A DNA stretch of 64,000 nt, from assembly GCF_002875945.1 (NCBI RefSeq), contig NZ_MCZK01000102.1, forward strand, positions 1 to 64,000. The letters are read 5' to 3'. The notes under the pieces were generated by a model that saw only the letters and a list, made by a program, of their open reading frames with translations, was not told where the DNA came from and made no database searches. Within the stretch, counting starts at the first letter, position 1. Each line of letters begins with the position of its first letter. Shown here piece by piece: positions 35,911 to 45,858 of this stretch. A program made the translations under genes and the position numbers. This DNA is from Vibrio lentus. Its GTDB lineage: Bacteria; Pseudomonadota; Gammaproteobacteria; Enterobacterales; Vibrionaceae.

Positions 35911-36975
35911 CTAACGTAACACGGCTTTTCTAAGACCCGCGAACAACATCAACATACCTAGCAAACCAAATGAAACACTACCACCACTGCTACCAGAGCT
36001 AGACGAACTTGTGCCAGCATAAGCAGTACGTTTCGCGTCTGTTGAAACAAATTTAGCGGTTTCAGTCCCAGCGATAACACTGTCGATCCAAGTTTTATAG
36101 TCTAATATTTCGGTGAATACCGATGTCACGGTAGAGCTACCACCACAAGTATCTGGGCCAAAACTGGTAATACCTACCTGTCTATAGGTTGAACCATCTT
36201 GCCAATAGACTGGACCTCCGGAGTCGCCTTGGCACGTACCATTAAATAGCCCGGTAAATGGGCTGTAATCGCCGTTAAAACATATTTGGCTATCAGTTAA
36301 AGCTGAACCATCCGTAAACGCGTTTATGCATGTTGCTTTGTCTACATACTTAAGAGCTGCTTTTTGCAATATAGTCGTACTGTCAAATCCAGAACGCGTA
36401 TCACCGTGACCAACGGCAACAAAATTTTCTGACGAACTACGATAAAGATCAGTAGAAAAACCAAGGGGATAGATCACATCATTTACAGCATCGATATTGA
36501 GAGAACTTTCTAGCTTCAATATTGCAATATCATTACGTAATAAGTCGCTCAACGCATTTGAATAATCGCTGCGATAGTAAACCTCAGATACACGAACTTT
36601 TTCAATGCTTCCATTTGGGAACTGAGAAGTGTCTTGTAATTGCGGGACGACAACAGTAAATAACTGAGCGTTCTCATCACCATAAATACAGTGCGCAGCC
36701 GTTAGGATATGCGTTGGATCCAAAATTGTCGCACCACAATATGGGCCAGTTGAATAGGTACCGTCATAATCTATGCGGTCAATGAACAGGCTGGCCATCG
36801 AAGGAAACTCAGCTACTGTGGCGTCACTACCATTCACAATATAAGGTGTTACGCTCGCGTCAGGAGTACTTTCGATCGAGTTTTCTGTCGCCATAACACT
36901 TGATGTATAGATTAATGGCGCTAAAAGCCCAAGAACGGTCTTACGAACCGGACTCATTGTATGGTTCTCATTCAT
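35911..36975 (-). CDS. Trypsin-like serine protease with GlyGly-CTERM
   Basis: The 354-residue protein has a signal region (about 1-29), a chymotrypsin-fold S1 domain from about residue 46 (IVNG), and catalytic residues H95 (TAAHC), D149 (NDIAIL) and S252 (GDSGGP). The tail GSSGGSVSFGLLGMLMLFAG with a final basic cluster is a GlyGly-CTERM signal, processed by rhombosortase, and such proteins leave through type II secretion. It resembles V. cholerae VesB-type proteases. The residue before IVNG is Tyr45, not Lys or Arg, so activation is probably not by a trypsin-like cut. AAGGAG precedes the ATG. Confidence 0.9.
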   Translation of the reverse strand: MNENHTMSPVRKTVLGLLAPLIYTSSVMATENSIESTPDASVTPYIVNGSDATVAEFPSMASLFIDRIDYDGTYSTGPYCGATILDPTHILTAAHCIYGDENAQLFTVVVPQLQDTSQFPNGSIEKVRVSEVYYRSDYSNALSDLLRNDIAILKLESSLNIDAVNDVIYPLGFSTDLYRSSSENFVAVGHGDTRSGFDSTTILQKAALKYVDKATCINAFTDGSALTDSQICFNGDYSPFTGLFNGTCQGDSGGPVYWQDGSTYRQVGITSFGPDTCGGSSTVTSVFTEILDYKTWIDSVIAGTETAKFVSTDAKRTAYAGTSSSSSGSSGGSVSFGLLGMLMLFAGLRKAVLR

Positions 36976-37157
36976 AGATAACTCCTTGTAACCCCTACTA
37001 CTTATTTACAAAATTGATGAATCGCCACCATAACACGTACTAATCATCATTATAGTAAGTATTTGTAACGATATGGCCACATCTCTCATTTTATAAACGA
37101 ATTTATAAACAACTTACCTTAGCTCATCATCCTAAGTTTTATACGTTGCAAAAAACA

Positions 37158-37209
37158 AAAAAGCCTACCATTAAACTTCTCGATACAGAGAAGCAAACAA
37201 TAGGCTTTT
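37158..37209 (-). terminator. Terminator of gcvT
   Basis: AAAAGCCTA pairs with TAGGCTTTT and an inner stem (CTTCTC/GAGAAG) is nested inside. A U run follows on the minus strand, 31 bases after the gcvT stop. Confidence 0.75.
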
Positions 37210-37240
37210 CGTTAAGCTTGGTGGTTTCTCTTAAAAGAGA

Positions 37241-38374
37241 TTAGCCACGGTAGTAACGTTGAGGTACAAATGGCATTTTTTCTACTGTCATTGGTAGCTT
37301 CTTGCCACGAACGTCAGCGAATACTTCAGTGCCAATTGCTGCTAGGTCTGTACGAACGTACGCCATAGAAACAGGCTTGCCAGCGTTAGGGCCCGCTGTA
37401 CCACTTGTTACAACGCCAATCTTGTTGTCTTGAGCATCGAACAGCTCAGCGCCTTCACGTACTGGAGCCTTAGTTTGACCCACTAGACCAACACGCTTAC
37501 GTTGAACGTCTTTAGTCGCGATTTGCTCAAGGATGATATCAGCGCCAGGGAAGCCACCTGCACGTTCACCATCAGCACGACGAACTTTTTGAATACCCCA
37601 TAGAAGGCTAGCTTCAACTGGAGTAGTTGTTGTATCTAGGTCGTGACCGTATAAACATAGACCACACTCAAGACGAAGTGAGTCACGAGCACCAAGGCCA
37701 ATCCACTCTACTTCTGCTTCTGATGTTAGTTTACGAGCAAGTGCTTCAGCGTGATCGTTCGGTACTGAGATTTCGTAGCCATCTTCACCTGTGTAACCAC
37801 TGCGGCTCACGATGCATTCAACGCCGTCGATATCAACTTTTTGAACGTCCATGAACAGCATGTCAGCAACGCTTGGTTGGAAACGAGCTAAAACTTCAGA
37901 CGCTTTAGGGCCTTGAAGTGCTAATAGAGCGCGATCATCAATCACTTCCATTTCTACGTCAGCTGGAAGGTGCGCAGTTAGATGGTCGATATCTTGTGTC
38001 TTACATGCTGCATTCACAACAACAAACAGGTGATCGCCTAGGTTAGCAACCATCAGGTCATCCATAATGCCGCCCTGCTCGTTAGTAAAGAACGCATAGC
38101 GCTGTTTACCAGAAGGAAGGTCAATAATATCTACAGGAACCAAAGATTCTAAGACAGCAGCTGCGTTCGCGCCATGAAGACGAAGTTGCCCCATGTGAGA
38201 AACATCAAAAAGACCGGCAGCATCACGAGTGTGTAAGTGCTCTTTCTTTACACCTAGTGGATACTGAACTGGCATATCGTAGCCAGCGAAAGGAACCATT
38301 TTTGCACCCTCTTCAACGTGAAGTGCATGCAGTGGTGTTGTTAGTAGGTCTTGATTAGCGTGTTCTTGAGTCAT
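37241..38374 (-). CDS. gcvT: Glycine cleavage system T protein (aminomethyltransferase)
   Basis: The 377-residue protein moves the methylene unit from the lipoyl arm of GcvH to tetrahydrofolate and releases ammonia. Typical motifs include FAGYDMPVQYP, FDVSHMGQ and YGHDLD. I chose ATG 38374 because GGAG lies six bases upstream; an 11-codon extension has no Shine-Dalgarno sequence. It is split from gcvH and gcvP by the XRE-cupin gene and lies on the opposite strand, a known Vibrio arrangement. Confidence 0.94.
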   Translation of the reverse strand: MTQEHANQDLLTTPLHALHVEEGAKMVPFAGYDMPVQYPLGVKKEHLHTRDAAGLFDVSHMGQLRLHGANAAAVLESLVPVDIIDLPSGKQRYAFFTNEQGGIMDDLMVANLGDHLFVVVNAACKTQDIDHLTAHLPADVEMEVIDDRALLALQGPKASEVLARFQPSVADMLFMDVQKVDIDGVECIVSRSGYTGEDGYEISVPNDHAEALARKLTSEAEVEWIGLGARDSLRLECGLCLYGHDLDTTTTPVEASLLWGIQKVRRADGERAGGFPGADIILEQIATKDVQRKRVGLVGQTKAPVREGAELFDAQDNKIGVVTSGTAGPNAGKPVSMAYVRTDLAAIGTEVFADVRGKKLPMTVEKMPFVPQRYYRG

Positions 38375-38822
38375 TTTCTTCTCCATGAAGCGTTGCAGGC
38401 TTTCCAAATCGAGTCTGCCGCTTATATCTCTATTTAGAGTCGCTTCTAACGATAAGTTTCATCATTAGTCACCTCAGCGTATTCGCGTCAGTAACCTTGG
38501 CGTCTTAACCTTAGAAACAGTAGATAGTAAAAAGTGATGTCTTTTATATAGGCTTATATCGTTAGCTTGATAAATCAGGTTAGCTGTACAAAAGCTCTAC
38601 AAGTCACTTTCTAAGAATTCACTTCAGTAAACTTCAATCAACATGAGTAAACCGTGTTCACTATAATAAACAAGCCTGCGTCAGTTTTACACCCTTAACA
38701 ATAGTCAAACAGCTCAAAATGTGACATTTAACAATTTAAAAACAATTATTCGGTACATACAAAAACGCGATATTGATGATTATCACACCAATATCGCGTC
38801 TATTGTCTAACGTTCGAAACAA
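38375..38822. other. Upstream region of gcvT
   Basis: Non-coding, about 450 bases. It contains the terminator of the regulator (38758-38799); a PurR-like palindrome lies just beyond. The gcvT leader would be long; I looked for the glycine-riboswitch consensus and did not find it. Confidence 0.4.
38758..38799 (-). terminator. Terminator of the XRE-cupin gene
   Basis: ACGCGATATTG pairs with CAATATCGCGT, with a U run on the minus strand and about 70 bases after the regulator stop. Confidence 0.75.
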
Positions 38823-38838
38823 AAGCAAACGTTTGCAT
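38823..38838. promoter_or_regulatory. PurR-like (LacI-family) palindrome
   Basis: AAGCAAACGTTTGCAT fits every defined position of the PurR consensus ANGCAANCGNTTNCNT. It lies in the 3' end region of the XRE-cupin gene, about 450 bases upstream of gcvT. That distance is large, and other LacI-family proteins bind similar sites. Confidence 0.45.
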
Positions 38839-38867
38839 TCACTATAAGAAATTCTGAGATTGTTAAT

Positions 38868-39491
38868 TTATTTTGCAGTCACCCACAAAATGAGTGCGTC
38901 TTCTGCACTAGTAGAAATCAACATGTGACCCATATTGGCATCGTAATACATGCTATCGCCTTCACTCATCGGTACGGGTTCATAGAATTCTGAGTAGAAC
39001 ATCACATCCCCAGAGATGATCATTAAGAACTCTTCCCCGTCGTGGCGAACCCAATCATTGTACTCTTCAAAAGTACGCGCTCGCACGCGGCTCTTGAACG
39101 GCATCATCTTCTTATTAGACAGCTCGGTGGCAAGCAGCTCATGCTCATAAGTCGGTGTTGGGTGTGGTTTACCTTGGCCAGCCTTGGTTAAGTCACGACG
39201 TCCTGTTGCAACTTTTTTCCTTGGTGGTTCAAAGAGTTGAGGCATATCAATTTGCAAACCCATCGCCAGTTTTTGCATAGCCTGAAAGGTTGGCGAGATT
39301 TGTTCGTTCTCAATTTTGCTGAGCGTAGAACGCGCTAAGCCTGTTCTTTGGCTTGCTTCTTCTAGCGTGATCCCAAGCTTGCCGCGGATATCTTTAATGC
39401 GCTGGCCAAGCCTAAGCGGTTCAATATTCTGGTCTAACGTTTCCTTCGCCAACGTTAAAGATGGGTACTCATCATAAATGTCTTCTGACAT
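38868..39491 (-). CDS. XRE-family regulator with cupin domain
   Basis: The 207-residue protein from ATG 39491 (GAGGG five bases upstream) has an XRE helix-turn-helix (about residues 30-85, LGITLEEASQRTGLARSTLSKIEN) and a C-terminal cupin (about 130-205) that would bind a small ligand. Its position between gcvT and glyA-gcvH-gcvP makes it the likely glycine-responsive controller of these genes. A TTTCC-N4-GGAAA palindrome in its promoter may be its site. An in-frame start 26 codons earlier is weaker. Confidence 0.85.
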   Translation of the reverse strand: MSEDIYDEYPSLTLAKETLDQNIEPLRLGQRIKDIRGKLGITLEEASQRTGLARSTLSKIENEQISPTFQAMQKLAMGLQIDMPQLFEPPRKKVATGRRDLTKAGQGKPHPTPTYEHELLATELSNKKMMPFKSRVRARTFEEYNDWVRHDGEEFLMIISGDVMFYSEFYEPVPMSEGDSMYYDANMGHMLISTSAEDALILWVTAK

Positions 39492-39612
39492 AGGTCCCTC
39501 ATTAATTTCTTGCTTCCTGTCTATTAATTTCATTGTTGCATGAAGCGCTTTGTTGATTAAAGAGCACACAGAGAAATAAAGCGTGCTCCCCGTAGCAAAA
39601 CAAGAAAAGTTG

Positions 39613-39626
39613 TTTCCTATTGGAAA
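39613..39626. promoter_or_regulatory. Candidate operator of the XRE-cupin regulator
   Basis: TTTCC-TATT-GGAAA is a perfect palindrome 122 bases upstream of the regulator start and about 310 bases before glyA. It appears only once in the intergenic region. Confidence 0.35.
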
Positions 39627-39846
39627 TTTTTGTTGAAAATTGATTTTATCGGAGCTATGTTATCGACTTGTTAGATGAAGAGATGCTACTTCAGCTTGCA
39701 GCAAATGATAGATTTAACATTTGTAAGAGCTGTTTTTTACCCGAACTTTTTGGGAAACAATTCGTGCTGCATTGACCCTACAACGATCGCTTAGACGCTG
39801 TAAGAGTATATTTATAACGCAATTCACGTTTATCTATACCTATATA

Positions 39847-39862
39847 GCGCAAACGATACCGA
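39847..39862 (+). promoter_or_regulatory. Weak PurR-like site upstream of glyA
   Basis: GCGCAAACGATACCGA matches 11 of 16 PurR consensus positions and lies about 70 bases before the glyA ATG. E. coli glyA is PurR-controlled. The weak match keeps this tentative. Confidence 0.3.
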
Positions 39863-39932
39863 TGCAGAAATCAACGTAAGACCTAATGGACTATAAAAAC
39901 AATCACCATTAGCTTAATGAAAGGTCTCGACA

Positions 39933-41225
39933 ATGAACGCTTACCAAAACCATAGCTTAGACAGTTTTTTCACTACGAACCTATCTGGAACAGACGATGC
40001 AGTATTTGCTGGCATCCAAGCAGAGAACACTCGTCAAAATGAACAAATCGAACTTATTGCTTCTGAGAACATCGTTTCTAAAGCAGTAATGCAAGCTCAA
40101 GGCACTTGCCTAACAAACAAATACGCTGAAGGCTACCCAGGCCGCCGTTACTACGGTGGTTGTGAACATGTAGATACAGTTGAAGCGATTGCGATTGAAC
40201 GTGCGAAGCAACTATTCAAATGCGAATACGTAAACGTACAGCCTCACTCAGGCGCTCAAGCAAACGGTGCAGTTAAACTTGCCCTACTTCAACCTGGCGA
40301 CACTATCCTAGGCATGTCTCTAGATGCTGGTGGCCACCTTACACACGGTGCACGCCCTGCAATGTCTGGTAAGTGGTTCAACGCAGTTCAATACGGCGTA
40401 GACCGCGAAACTCTAGAAATCGATTACGAAGCCGTTCGCGCTTTAGCTATCGAAAGCCAACCTAAAATGATTATTGCTGGTGGTAGTGCTATTCCACGCG
40501 TTATTGATTTCGCTAAGTTCCGTGAAATCGCTGACGAAGTTGGCGCTATCCTAATGGTCGATATGGCACACATCGCGGGTCTTATCGCGACAGGTGCTCA
40601 CCCTAGCCCACTACCACACGCACACGTTGTTACAACAACAACGCACAAAACACTTCGTGGCCCACGCGGCGGTATGATTCTTACGAACCACGAAGACATC
40701 AACAAAAAGATCAACTCTGCAGTGTTCCCTGGCCTTCAAGGCGGTCCACTAATGCACGTTATCGCGGCTAAAGCAGTAGCGTTTGGCGAAGCACTTGGCC
40801 CAGAATTTAATACTTATATTGATTCAGTGATCGACAACGCAAAAGTTCTTGCTGAAGTGTTGCAAACTCGCGGTTGTGACATTGTGACTGGCGGAACAGA
40901 CACGCACCTAATGTTGGTTGACCTTCGTCCTAAGGGCTTGAAAGGTAACGTAACTGAAGAAGCATTAGAGCGTGCAGGGATCACATGTAACAAAAATGGC
41001 ATACCATTCGACACAGAGAAGCCTATGATTACTTCGGGTATTCGTTTAGGTACGCCAGCTGGAACCAGTCGTGGTTTTGGCACTGAAGAATTCAAACTTA
41101 TCGGTGAATGGATCGGCGATGTACTTGATGGCTTAGTTGAAAGCCCTGAAGGCAACGCTGAAGTTGAGCAACGTGTTCGCAAGCAAGTTAAAGAGCTTTG
41201 CAAACGCTTCCCTCTTTATCGTTAA
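39933..41225 (+). CDS. glyA: Serine hydroxymethyltransferase
   Basis: The 430-residue PLP enzyme interconverts serine and glycine while making 5,10-methylene-tetrahydrofolate. The PLP lysine motif reads [16 protein letters not shown] and other hallmarks are ENIVSKAV and GRRYYGGC. Lying directly before gcvH and gcvP, it is probably the glycine-induced second SHMT of Vibrio rather than the housekeeping copy; this is inference from context. AAGG precedes the ATG. Confidence 0.95.
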   Translation: MNAYQNHSLDSFFTTNLSGTDDAVFAGIQAENTRQNEQIELIASENIVSKAVMQAQGTCLTNKYAEGYPGRRYYGGCEHVDTVEAIAIERAKQLFKCEYVNVQPHSGAQANGAVKLALLQPGDTILGMSLDAGGHLTHGARPAMSGKWFNAVQYGVDRETLEIDYEAVRALAIESQPKMIIAGGSAIPRVIDFAKFREIADEVGAILMVDMAHIAGLIATGAHPSPLPHAHVVTTTTHKTLRGPRGGMILTNHEDINKKINSAVFPGLQGGPLMHVIAAKAVAFGEALGPEFNTYIDSVIDNAKVLAEVLQTRGCDIVTGGTDTHLMLVDLRPKGLKGNVTEEALERAGITCNKNGIPFDTEKPMITSGIRLGTPAGTSRGFGTEEFKLIGEWIGDVLDGLVESPEGNAEVEQRVRKQVKELCKRFPLYR

Positions 41226-41276
41226 ACCGTTTTTAAGATTTAAATTAAAACCTCATAAATTTTTGGAGAATAAGCA

Positions 41277-41657
41277 ATGGACAATACACTAAAGTTTGCA
41301 GACAGCCACGAGTGGGTAAAAGACAACGGTGACGGTACTGTAACTATCGGTATTTCTGAGCACGCTCAAGAGATGCTAGGTGACGTTGTGTTTGTTGACC
41401 TGCCTGACACTGGAGACGAAATCGAAGCTGGCGAAAGCTTCTCTCTAGTTGAATCAGTGAAAGCAGCTTCTGATATCTACGCACCAATCTCTGGCGAAAT
41501 TGTAGAAATCAACGAAGAATTAGAAGATAGCCCTGAGTTAATTAACGAAGAATCTTATGAAGGTGGTTGGATTGTTAAAGTGAAGATGTCTGATGCGTCT
41601 GAACTAAACAACCTTAAAGATGCGGAAGAATACCTAAGCTCTATCGAAGAAGACTAA
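41277..41657 (+). CDS. gcvH: Glycine cleavage system H protein
   Basis: The 126-residue lipoyl carrier shuttles the aminomethyl group between GcvP, GcvT and the lipoamide dehydrogenase. The lipoylated Lys is in [16 protein letters not shown] precedes the ATG. A hairpin between gcvH and gcvP (41677-41698) might lower expression of gcvP relative to gcvH. Confidence 0.96.
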   Translation: MDNTLKFADSHEWVKDNGDGTVTIGISEHAQEMLGDVVFVDLPDTGDEIEAGESFSLVESVKAASDIYAPISGEIVEINEELEDSPELINEESYEGGWIVKVKMSDASELNNLKDAEEYLSSIEED

Positions 41658-41676
41658 TAGGTTCCTCATTACGATA

Positions 41677-41698
41677 AAGCTGCTCTTTAGAGCAGCTT
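41677..41698 (+). terminator. Hairpin between gcvH and gcvP
   Basis: AAGCTGCTCT pairs perfectly with AGAGCAGCTT around two bases and is followed by AATTTT. It may act as a partial terminator or processing site inside the operon. Confidence 0.5.
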
Positions 41699-41745
41699 AA
41701 TTTTAGGGGCTAGCTCACGGCTCCAAAGAGAAAGTAGAACATATC

Positions 41746-44625
41746 ATGACTGAATTACTTCAAAGCCAATTACTAAAAGACTTGGGTACTCAAAACGAGT
41801 TTGTTGCTCGTCATAACGGCCCTAATAAAGCAGACCAGCAGAAAATGCTTGATGCGATCAACGCGACTAGCTTAGACGCACTGATCGACGAAACGGTTCC
41901 TGCACAAATCCGTCTTGAAAAACCAATGACACTTGCTGCGCCTCTGAGCGAAATGGACATGCTGACCTCTCTTAAAGAGATCGCTAACCTAAACCAAGTG
42001 AAACGTACTTTCATTGGCCAAGGCTACTACAACACATTCACTCCAAACGTTATTCTACGTAACGTTTTAGAGAACCCAGGCTGGTACACAGCTTACACAC
42101 CATACCAACCAGAGATTTCTCAAGGTCGTCTTGAAGCTCTACTCAATTACCAACAAATGGTAATGGACCTAACAGGTATGGAAATCGCGAACGCATCCCT
42201 TCTTGATGAAGCGACAGCGGCTGGCGAAGCTATGACACTGTGTAAGCGTGCTGGCAAAAGCAAGAGCAAAGTATTCTTCGTTGCTGACGATGTTCACCCT
42301 CAAACACTAGAAGTTGTTAAAACTCGTGCTGAGTACATCGGTTTTGAAGTAATGGTTGGTGCTCTTGAAACACTTCCAGAGCAAGACGTATTTGGTGCGC
42401 TTCTTCAATACCCGAGTACAACGGGTGAAGTTCGTGACCTAACAGACATCATTGCGAAAGCTCAAGCAAACAAAACACTTGTAACGGTTGCTACTGACCT
42501 ACTTGCTTCTGCTCTACTTAAGCCTGCGGGCGAAATGGGCGCAGACGTAGTAATCGGTTCAGCGCAACGTTTCGGCGTTCCTATGGGTTACGGTGGTCCA
42601 CACGCTGCATTCATGGGTACTCGTGAAAAGCATAAGCGTACAATGCCAGGTCGTGTAATCGGTGTATCTATCGATACTCACGGTAACCAAGCGCTACGTA
42701 TGGCAATGCAAACTCGTGAGCAACACATCCGCCGCGAGAAAGCGACATCGAACATCTGTACAGCTCAAGCACTTCTAGCAAACATGGCGTCTTTCTACGC
42801 GGTTTACCACGGTGCAGAAGGCCTACGTACTATTGCTCGTCGTACACACCACATGACAGCTATCCTAGCGGCAGGCCTGACTAAATCGGGCTACGAGCTA
42901 ACGAACAACAGCTTCTTTGATACCATCACGATCAACTCTGAAGAGAAGACAGATGCACTGTACGCGAAAGCGCAAGCAGCAGACATCAACCTTCGCCTTC
43001 TTAAAGGTAAGATCGGTATCAGCTTAGATGAAACAACAACGATCGACGACGTGAACGCATTGTTCGCAATCTTCGACGTGAAAGAAGACGTTCAAGCACT
43101 ATCTTCTGACATTGCATCAAATGAGTTTGCAGCAATTCCAGAAAACTGCCGTCGTGAATCTGAGTTCCTAACTCACCCAGTATTCAATACGCACCACAGC
43201 GAAACGCAAATGATGCGTTACCTAAAACAGCTTGAGAACAAAGACTTCTCACTAACGCACGGCATGATCCCACTGGGTAGCTGTACGATGAAGCTGAACG
43301 CTGCTGCTGAGATGATTCCAGTAACATGGCCTGAGTTTGGTTCAATTCACCCATTCGCACCTCTTGATCAAGCAGCGGGTTACACAGCGCTAGCGAAAGA
43401 TCTTAAAGAGAAGCTATGTGAAATCACCGGTTACGACGATTTCTCACTACAGCCTAACTCTGGTGCATCTGGCGAATACGCAGGTCTAATCGCGATTCAA
43501 CGTTACCACGCAAGCCGCGGTGAAGCTCACCGTAACGTTTGTCTGATTCCAAGCTCTGCGCACGGTACTAACCCTGCAACAGCATCAATGGTTTCAATGA
43601 AGGTAGTGGTTGTTAAGTGTGATGAAGATGGCAACATCGACATGACAGATCTAGCAGCGAAAATCGAGAAGCACAAAGAAAACCTATCAAGCATCATGAT
43701 CACTTACCCTTCTACGCACGGCGTATACGAAGAGCAAGTGAAAGAAGTGTGTGAACAAGTACACGCAGCGGGCGGTCAGGTTTACCTAGACGGCGCGAAC
43801 ATGAACGCTCAAGTAGGTCTAACTTCACCTGGCTTCATCGGTTCAGACGTATCTCACTTGAACCTACACAAAACATTCTGTATCCCACACGGTGGTGGCG
43901 GTCCGGGTATGGGTCCTATCGGTGTTAAATCGCACCTAGCGCCTTTCCTACCAGGTCACATCGAAAACGGTGTACAAGGTTCTGACTACGCGGTATCAGC
44001 TGCAGATCTAGGTAGTGCTTCAATCCTACCTATCTCTTGGGCTTACATCGCAATGATGGGCGAACCTGGCCTAACAGACGCGACTAAAGTCGCGATTCTG
44101 AACGCGAACTACGTGATGGAAAAACTACGTCCTCACTACCCTGTTCTTTACCGTGGCACTAACGGCCGCGTAGCACACGAATGTATTATCGATATTCGTC
44201 CGCTTAAAGAAGACACAGGTATCAGCGAAGAAGATATTGCTAAGCGTCTAATGGACTTCGGTTTCCACGCGCCGACTATGTCTTTCCCAGTAGCTGGCAC
44301 ACTAATGGTAGAGCCAACTGAATCAGAAGATTTAGAAGAGCTAGACCGTTTCTGTGAAGCGATGATCGCAATCCGTCACGAAATGGCAGCAGTGAAAGCG
44401 GGTGAATGGCCACTAGACAACAACCCTCTAGTGAACGCACCGCACACACAAGTTGACCTTTCAGGCGCAGAATGGGATCGCCCTTACTCTCGCGAACTGG
44501 CTTGCTTCCCATCGAAAGCAACGAAGAACTCGAAGTACTGGCCTACTGTTAACCGTGTAGACAACGTATACGGCGACCGTAACCTAATCTGTTCTTGCCC
44601 AAGCATCGATAACTACGAAGACTAA
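41746..44625 (+). CDS. gcvP: Glycine dehydrogenase (decarboxylating), P protein
   Basis: The 959-residue PLP enzyme decarboxylates glycine and passes the aminomethyl group to GcvH. It is the long single-chain type, with two homologous halves. The PLP Lys motif is in [17 protein letters not shown], in the second half. The total is the usual size. It ends the glyA-gcvH-gcvP unit and is followed by a strong terminator. Confidence 0.97.
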   Translation: MTELLQSQLLKDLGTQNEFVARHNGPNKADQQKMLDAINATSLDALIDETVPAQIRLEKPMTLAAPLSEMDMLTSLKEIANLNQVKRTFIGQGYYNTFTPNVILRNVLENPGWYTAYTPYQPEISQGRLEALLNYQQMVMDLTGMEIANASLLDEATAAGEAMTLCKRAGKSKSKVFFVADDVHPQTLEVVKTRAEYIGFEVMVGALETLPEQDVFGALLQYPSTTGEVRDLTDIIAKAQANKTLVTVATDLLASALLKPAGEMGADVVIGSAQRFGVPMGYGGPHAAFMGTREKHKRTMPGRVIGVSIDTHGNQALRMAMQTREQHIRREKATSNICTAQALLANMASFYAVYHGAEGLRTIARRTHHMTAILAAGLTKSGYELTNNSFFDTITINSEEKTDALYAKAQAADINLRLLKGKIGISLDETTTIDDVNALFAIFDVKEDVQALSSDIASNEFAAIPENCRRESEFLTHPVFNTHHSETQMMRYLKQLENKDFSLTHGMIPLGSCTMKLNAAAEMIPVTWPEFGSIHPFAPLDQAAGYTALAKDLKEKLCEITGYDDFSLQPNSGASGEYAGLIAIQRYHASRGEAHRNVCLIPSSAHGTNPATASMVSMKVVVVKCDEDGNIDMTDLAAKIEKHKENLSSIMITYPSTHGVYEEQVKEVCEQVHAAGGQVYLDGANMNAQVGLTSPGFIGSDVSHLNLHKTFCIPHGGGGPGMGPIGVKSHLAPFLPGHIENGVQGSDYAVSAADLGSASILPISWAYIAMMGEPGLTDATKVAILNANYVMEKLRPHYPVLYRGTNGRVAHECIIDIRPLKEDTGISEEDIAKRLMDFGFHAPTMSFPVAGTLMVEPTESEDLEELDRFCEAMIAIRHEMAAVKAGEWPLDNNPLVNAPHTQVDLSGAEWDRPYSRELACFPSKATKNSKYWPTVNRVDNVYGDRNLICSCPSIDNYED

Positions 44626-44656
44626 TTCGTAGCGGCGCTAAGCAGAAAAACATAAC

Positions 44657-44685
44657 AAAAGGCGAACCAAACGGTTCGCCTTTTT
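44657..44685 (+). terminator. Terminator of the glyA-gcvH-gcvP unit
   Basis: AAAAGGCGAACC pairs with GGTTCGCCTTTT around AAAC and is followed by T residues. Confidence 0.9.
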
Positions 44686-44715
44686 GTTTTCTGAAATCTG
44701 AGGCTAACAAATGCA

Positions 44716-44746
44716 TTGACCTTACCGTAAGGGAAAGGTTTATGGT
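44716..44746 (+). promoter_or_regulatory. CueR/MerR-type promoter with 19-bp spacer
   Basis: TTGACC (44716-44721) and TATGGT (44741-44746) are exactly 19 bases apart. The spacer carries a dyad: ACCTTACC (44719-44726) and GGGAAAGGT (44731-44739). Over-long spacers with ACCTT/AAGGT arms are the mark of MerR-family activators, closest to the copper sensor CueR at copA and cueO. It precedes the 35-residue ORF by 33 bases. Confidence 0.7.
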
Positions 44747-44779
44747 GAAATGAATCCAACGATGAATGAGGTAACGATT

Positions 44780-44887
44780 ATGGGATGTTGCAACAAAGCG
44801 CCAAAAGGTGGAGCCCCTCTTGGCTTACTTCTAAAAGTCACGCTTGGGATTGGACTTTTTGTGTTTCTGCTGGCTCTGTGGCAGTAA
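44780..44887 (+). CDS. Small double-cysteine membrane protein, 35 residues
   Basis: The ORF starts MGCCNKAPKGGAPLG and continues into a hydrophobic helix (about residues 16-33) ending ALWQ. GAGGT precedes the ATG by seven bases. Two adjacent Cys residues at the N-terminus before a single membrane helix suggest soft-metal or thiol chemistry at the membrane. The CueR-like promoter 33 bases upstream supports a metal-stress role. I know no named family for it. It lies between the gcv terminator and the AT-rich island. Confidence 0.65.
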   Translation: MGCCNKAPKGGAPLGLLLKVTLGIGLFVFLLALWQ

Positions 44888-44927
44888 GAGGCTGATACAG
44901 CGCTAGGTTTGAAGTTACTGATAGATG

Positions 44928-44970
44928 GATAGCGCCAAATTTATATTGGCGCCATAGTCGTTTGTTAGGA
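44928..44970. other. Possible degenerate attC remnant at the left end of the island
   Basis: On the minus strand the sequence after the gene's stop reads CCTAACAAACGACTATGGCG and forms a GGCGCCAA/TTGGCGCT hairpin. TAACAAACG resembles the start of Vibrio attC repeats, but the right-hand core site is missing. The hairpin could simply be a terminator. Confidence 0.3.
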
Positions 44971-45756
44971 GGATTTGACTAGCTCTTTGGGCTCAACACT
45001 TTCTTTTAAGACATTTACGACGTTTTTAGCGACTTCAATCAGCTCTTTCAAAACCTCTAAAGCTGGTTTGGAGAAATCAAGATCGTTAAGAATGATGTCT
45101 ACGGGCACATTTAACTCTTTCTCTATTATGTTAGAAGCAGGTATTCTTGCTTTTCGTCGTTGAGTCCAAGTCATAGGCTTGATATGCCAAACTACATCAC
45201 GATGACAGTTACCAATTCCAACACCCATCAAACCCGAGGGAAAATCAGGAACTTGCTGTTGCAACATGGCGCTAGTTATTTTTGTAAAATTACCGGTTGG
45301 TATTAGAAGTTTATGCTTATCCATTACATCCAGATCATGAATAGCACAAAGTAATTTATTCCCATTTTCTCGATATGGTTTTAAGGATGCTAGATCCTTT
45401 GCAAAGGACTCAGAAACCCTTTTCGGCAATCCAGGAAGAATAGACTTCTGCAATGCATCTTCATTAGATGTTATTGGGAACTGGATACTCTTCTTTTCAC
45501 CTTCAGACTTTGCAAAATCAGATGTACAGTTCCAATATGTATGATCAATTGCAGCTCTAAGATTATGAATTATGTCTCCAATAATTATTGCAGCATCGTT
45601 AACCACCACTATATCTCTTTTTGCAAATGTTGCTCGTTGACCCGTTTTACAATTGGTTTCTAAAAAATATCGAAAAGGTTTCTTCTTCACAAATAGAACA
45701 GAGAGTTCACTATAATGTTTCTCTGCTCTTTGAATTTTTAATAATGCACTATCCAT
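44965..45756 (-). CDS. Hypothetical protein, cassette-like gene
   Basis: The 263-residue soluble protein is not recognised. It has NLRAAIDHTYWNC and later HKLLIPTGNF motifs found in many unannotated bacterial proteins of mobile regions. It is AT-richer than its surroundings and begins only five bases after GGAGG, just next to an attC-like palindrome, as in integron cassettes. With the gene at 45859 it forms an island between the small membrane protein and the MATE gene. Confidence 0.65.
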   Translation of the reverse strand: MDSALLKIQRAEKHYSELSVLFVKKKPFRYFLETNCKTGQRATFAKRDIVVVNDAAIIIGDIIHNLRAAIDHTYWNCTSDFAKSEGEKKSIQFPITSNEDALQKSILPGLPKRVSESFAKDLASLKPYRENGNKLLCAIHDLDVMDKHKLLIPTGNFTKITSAMLQQQVPDFPSGLMGVGIGNCHRDVVWHIKPMTWTQRRKARIPASNIIEKELNVPVDIILNDLDFSKPALEVLKELIEVAKNVVNVLKESVEPKELVKSS

Positions 45757-45764
45757 ATATCCTC

Positions 45765-45853
45765 CTAGCGCCTCATTAAGTGGAAATTAATGGTTGGCTA
45801 TAATCGCGAAGCGATGGCCAACTGTTAATTTTCCATTTAAATGACTTGTTAAC
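45765..45853. repeat. attC-like imperfect palindrome between two cassette-like genes
   Basis: Arms TGGAAATTAATGGTTGGC (45781-45798) and the complementary GCCAACTGTTAATTTTCCA (45817-45835) pair with one bulge and two mismatches around a short loop. Core-like GTTAAC and GCGCTAGGA sit at the ends (the latter differs from GCGTTAGG by one base). The gene of the next cassette begins right after it. The shape fits a Vibrio integron attC site. Confidence 0.5.
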
Positions 45854-45858
45854 TGTAC

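Noticed and set aside
38375..38760. Glycine riboswitch upstream of gcvT
   Set aside because: The conserved GGAGAG and CACCGAAGGGGCAA-type elements are not present on the relevant strand; the same was true upstream of glyA.
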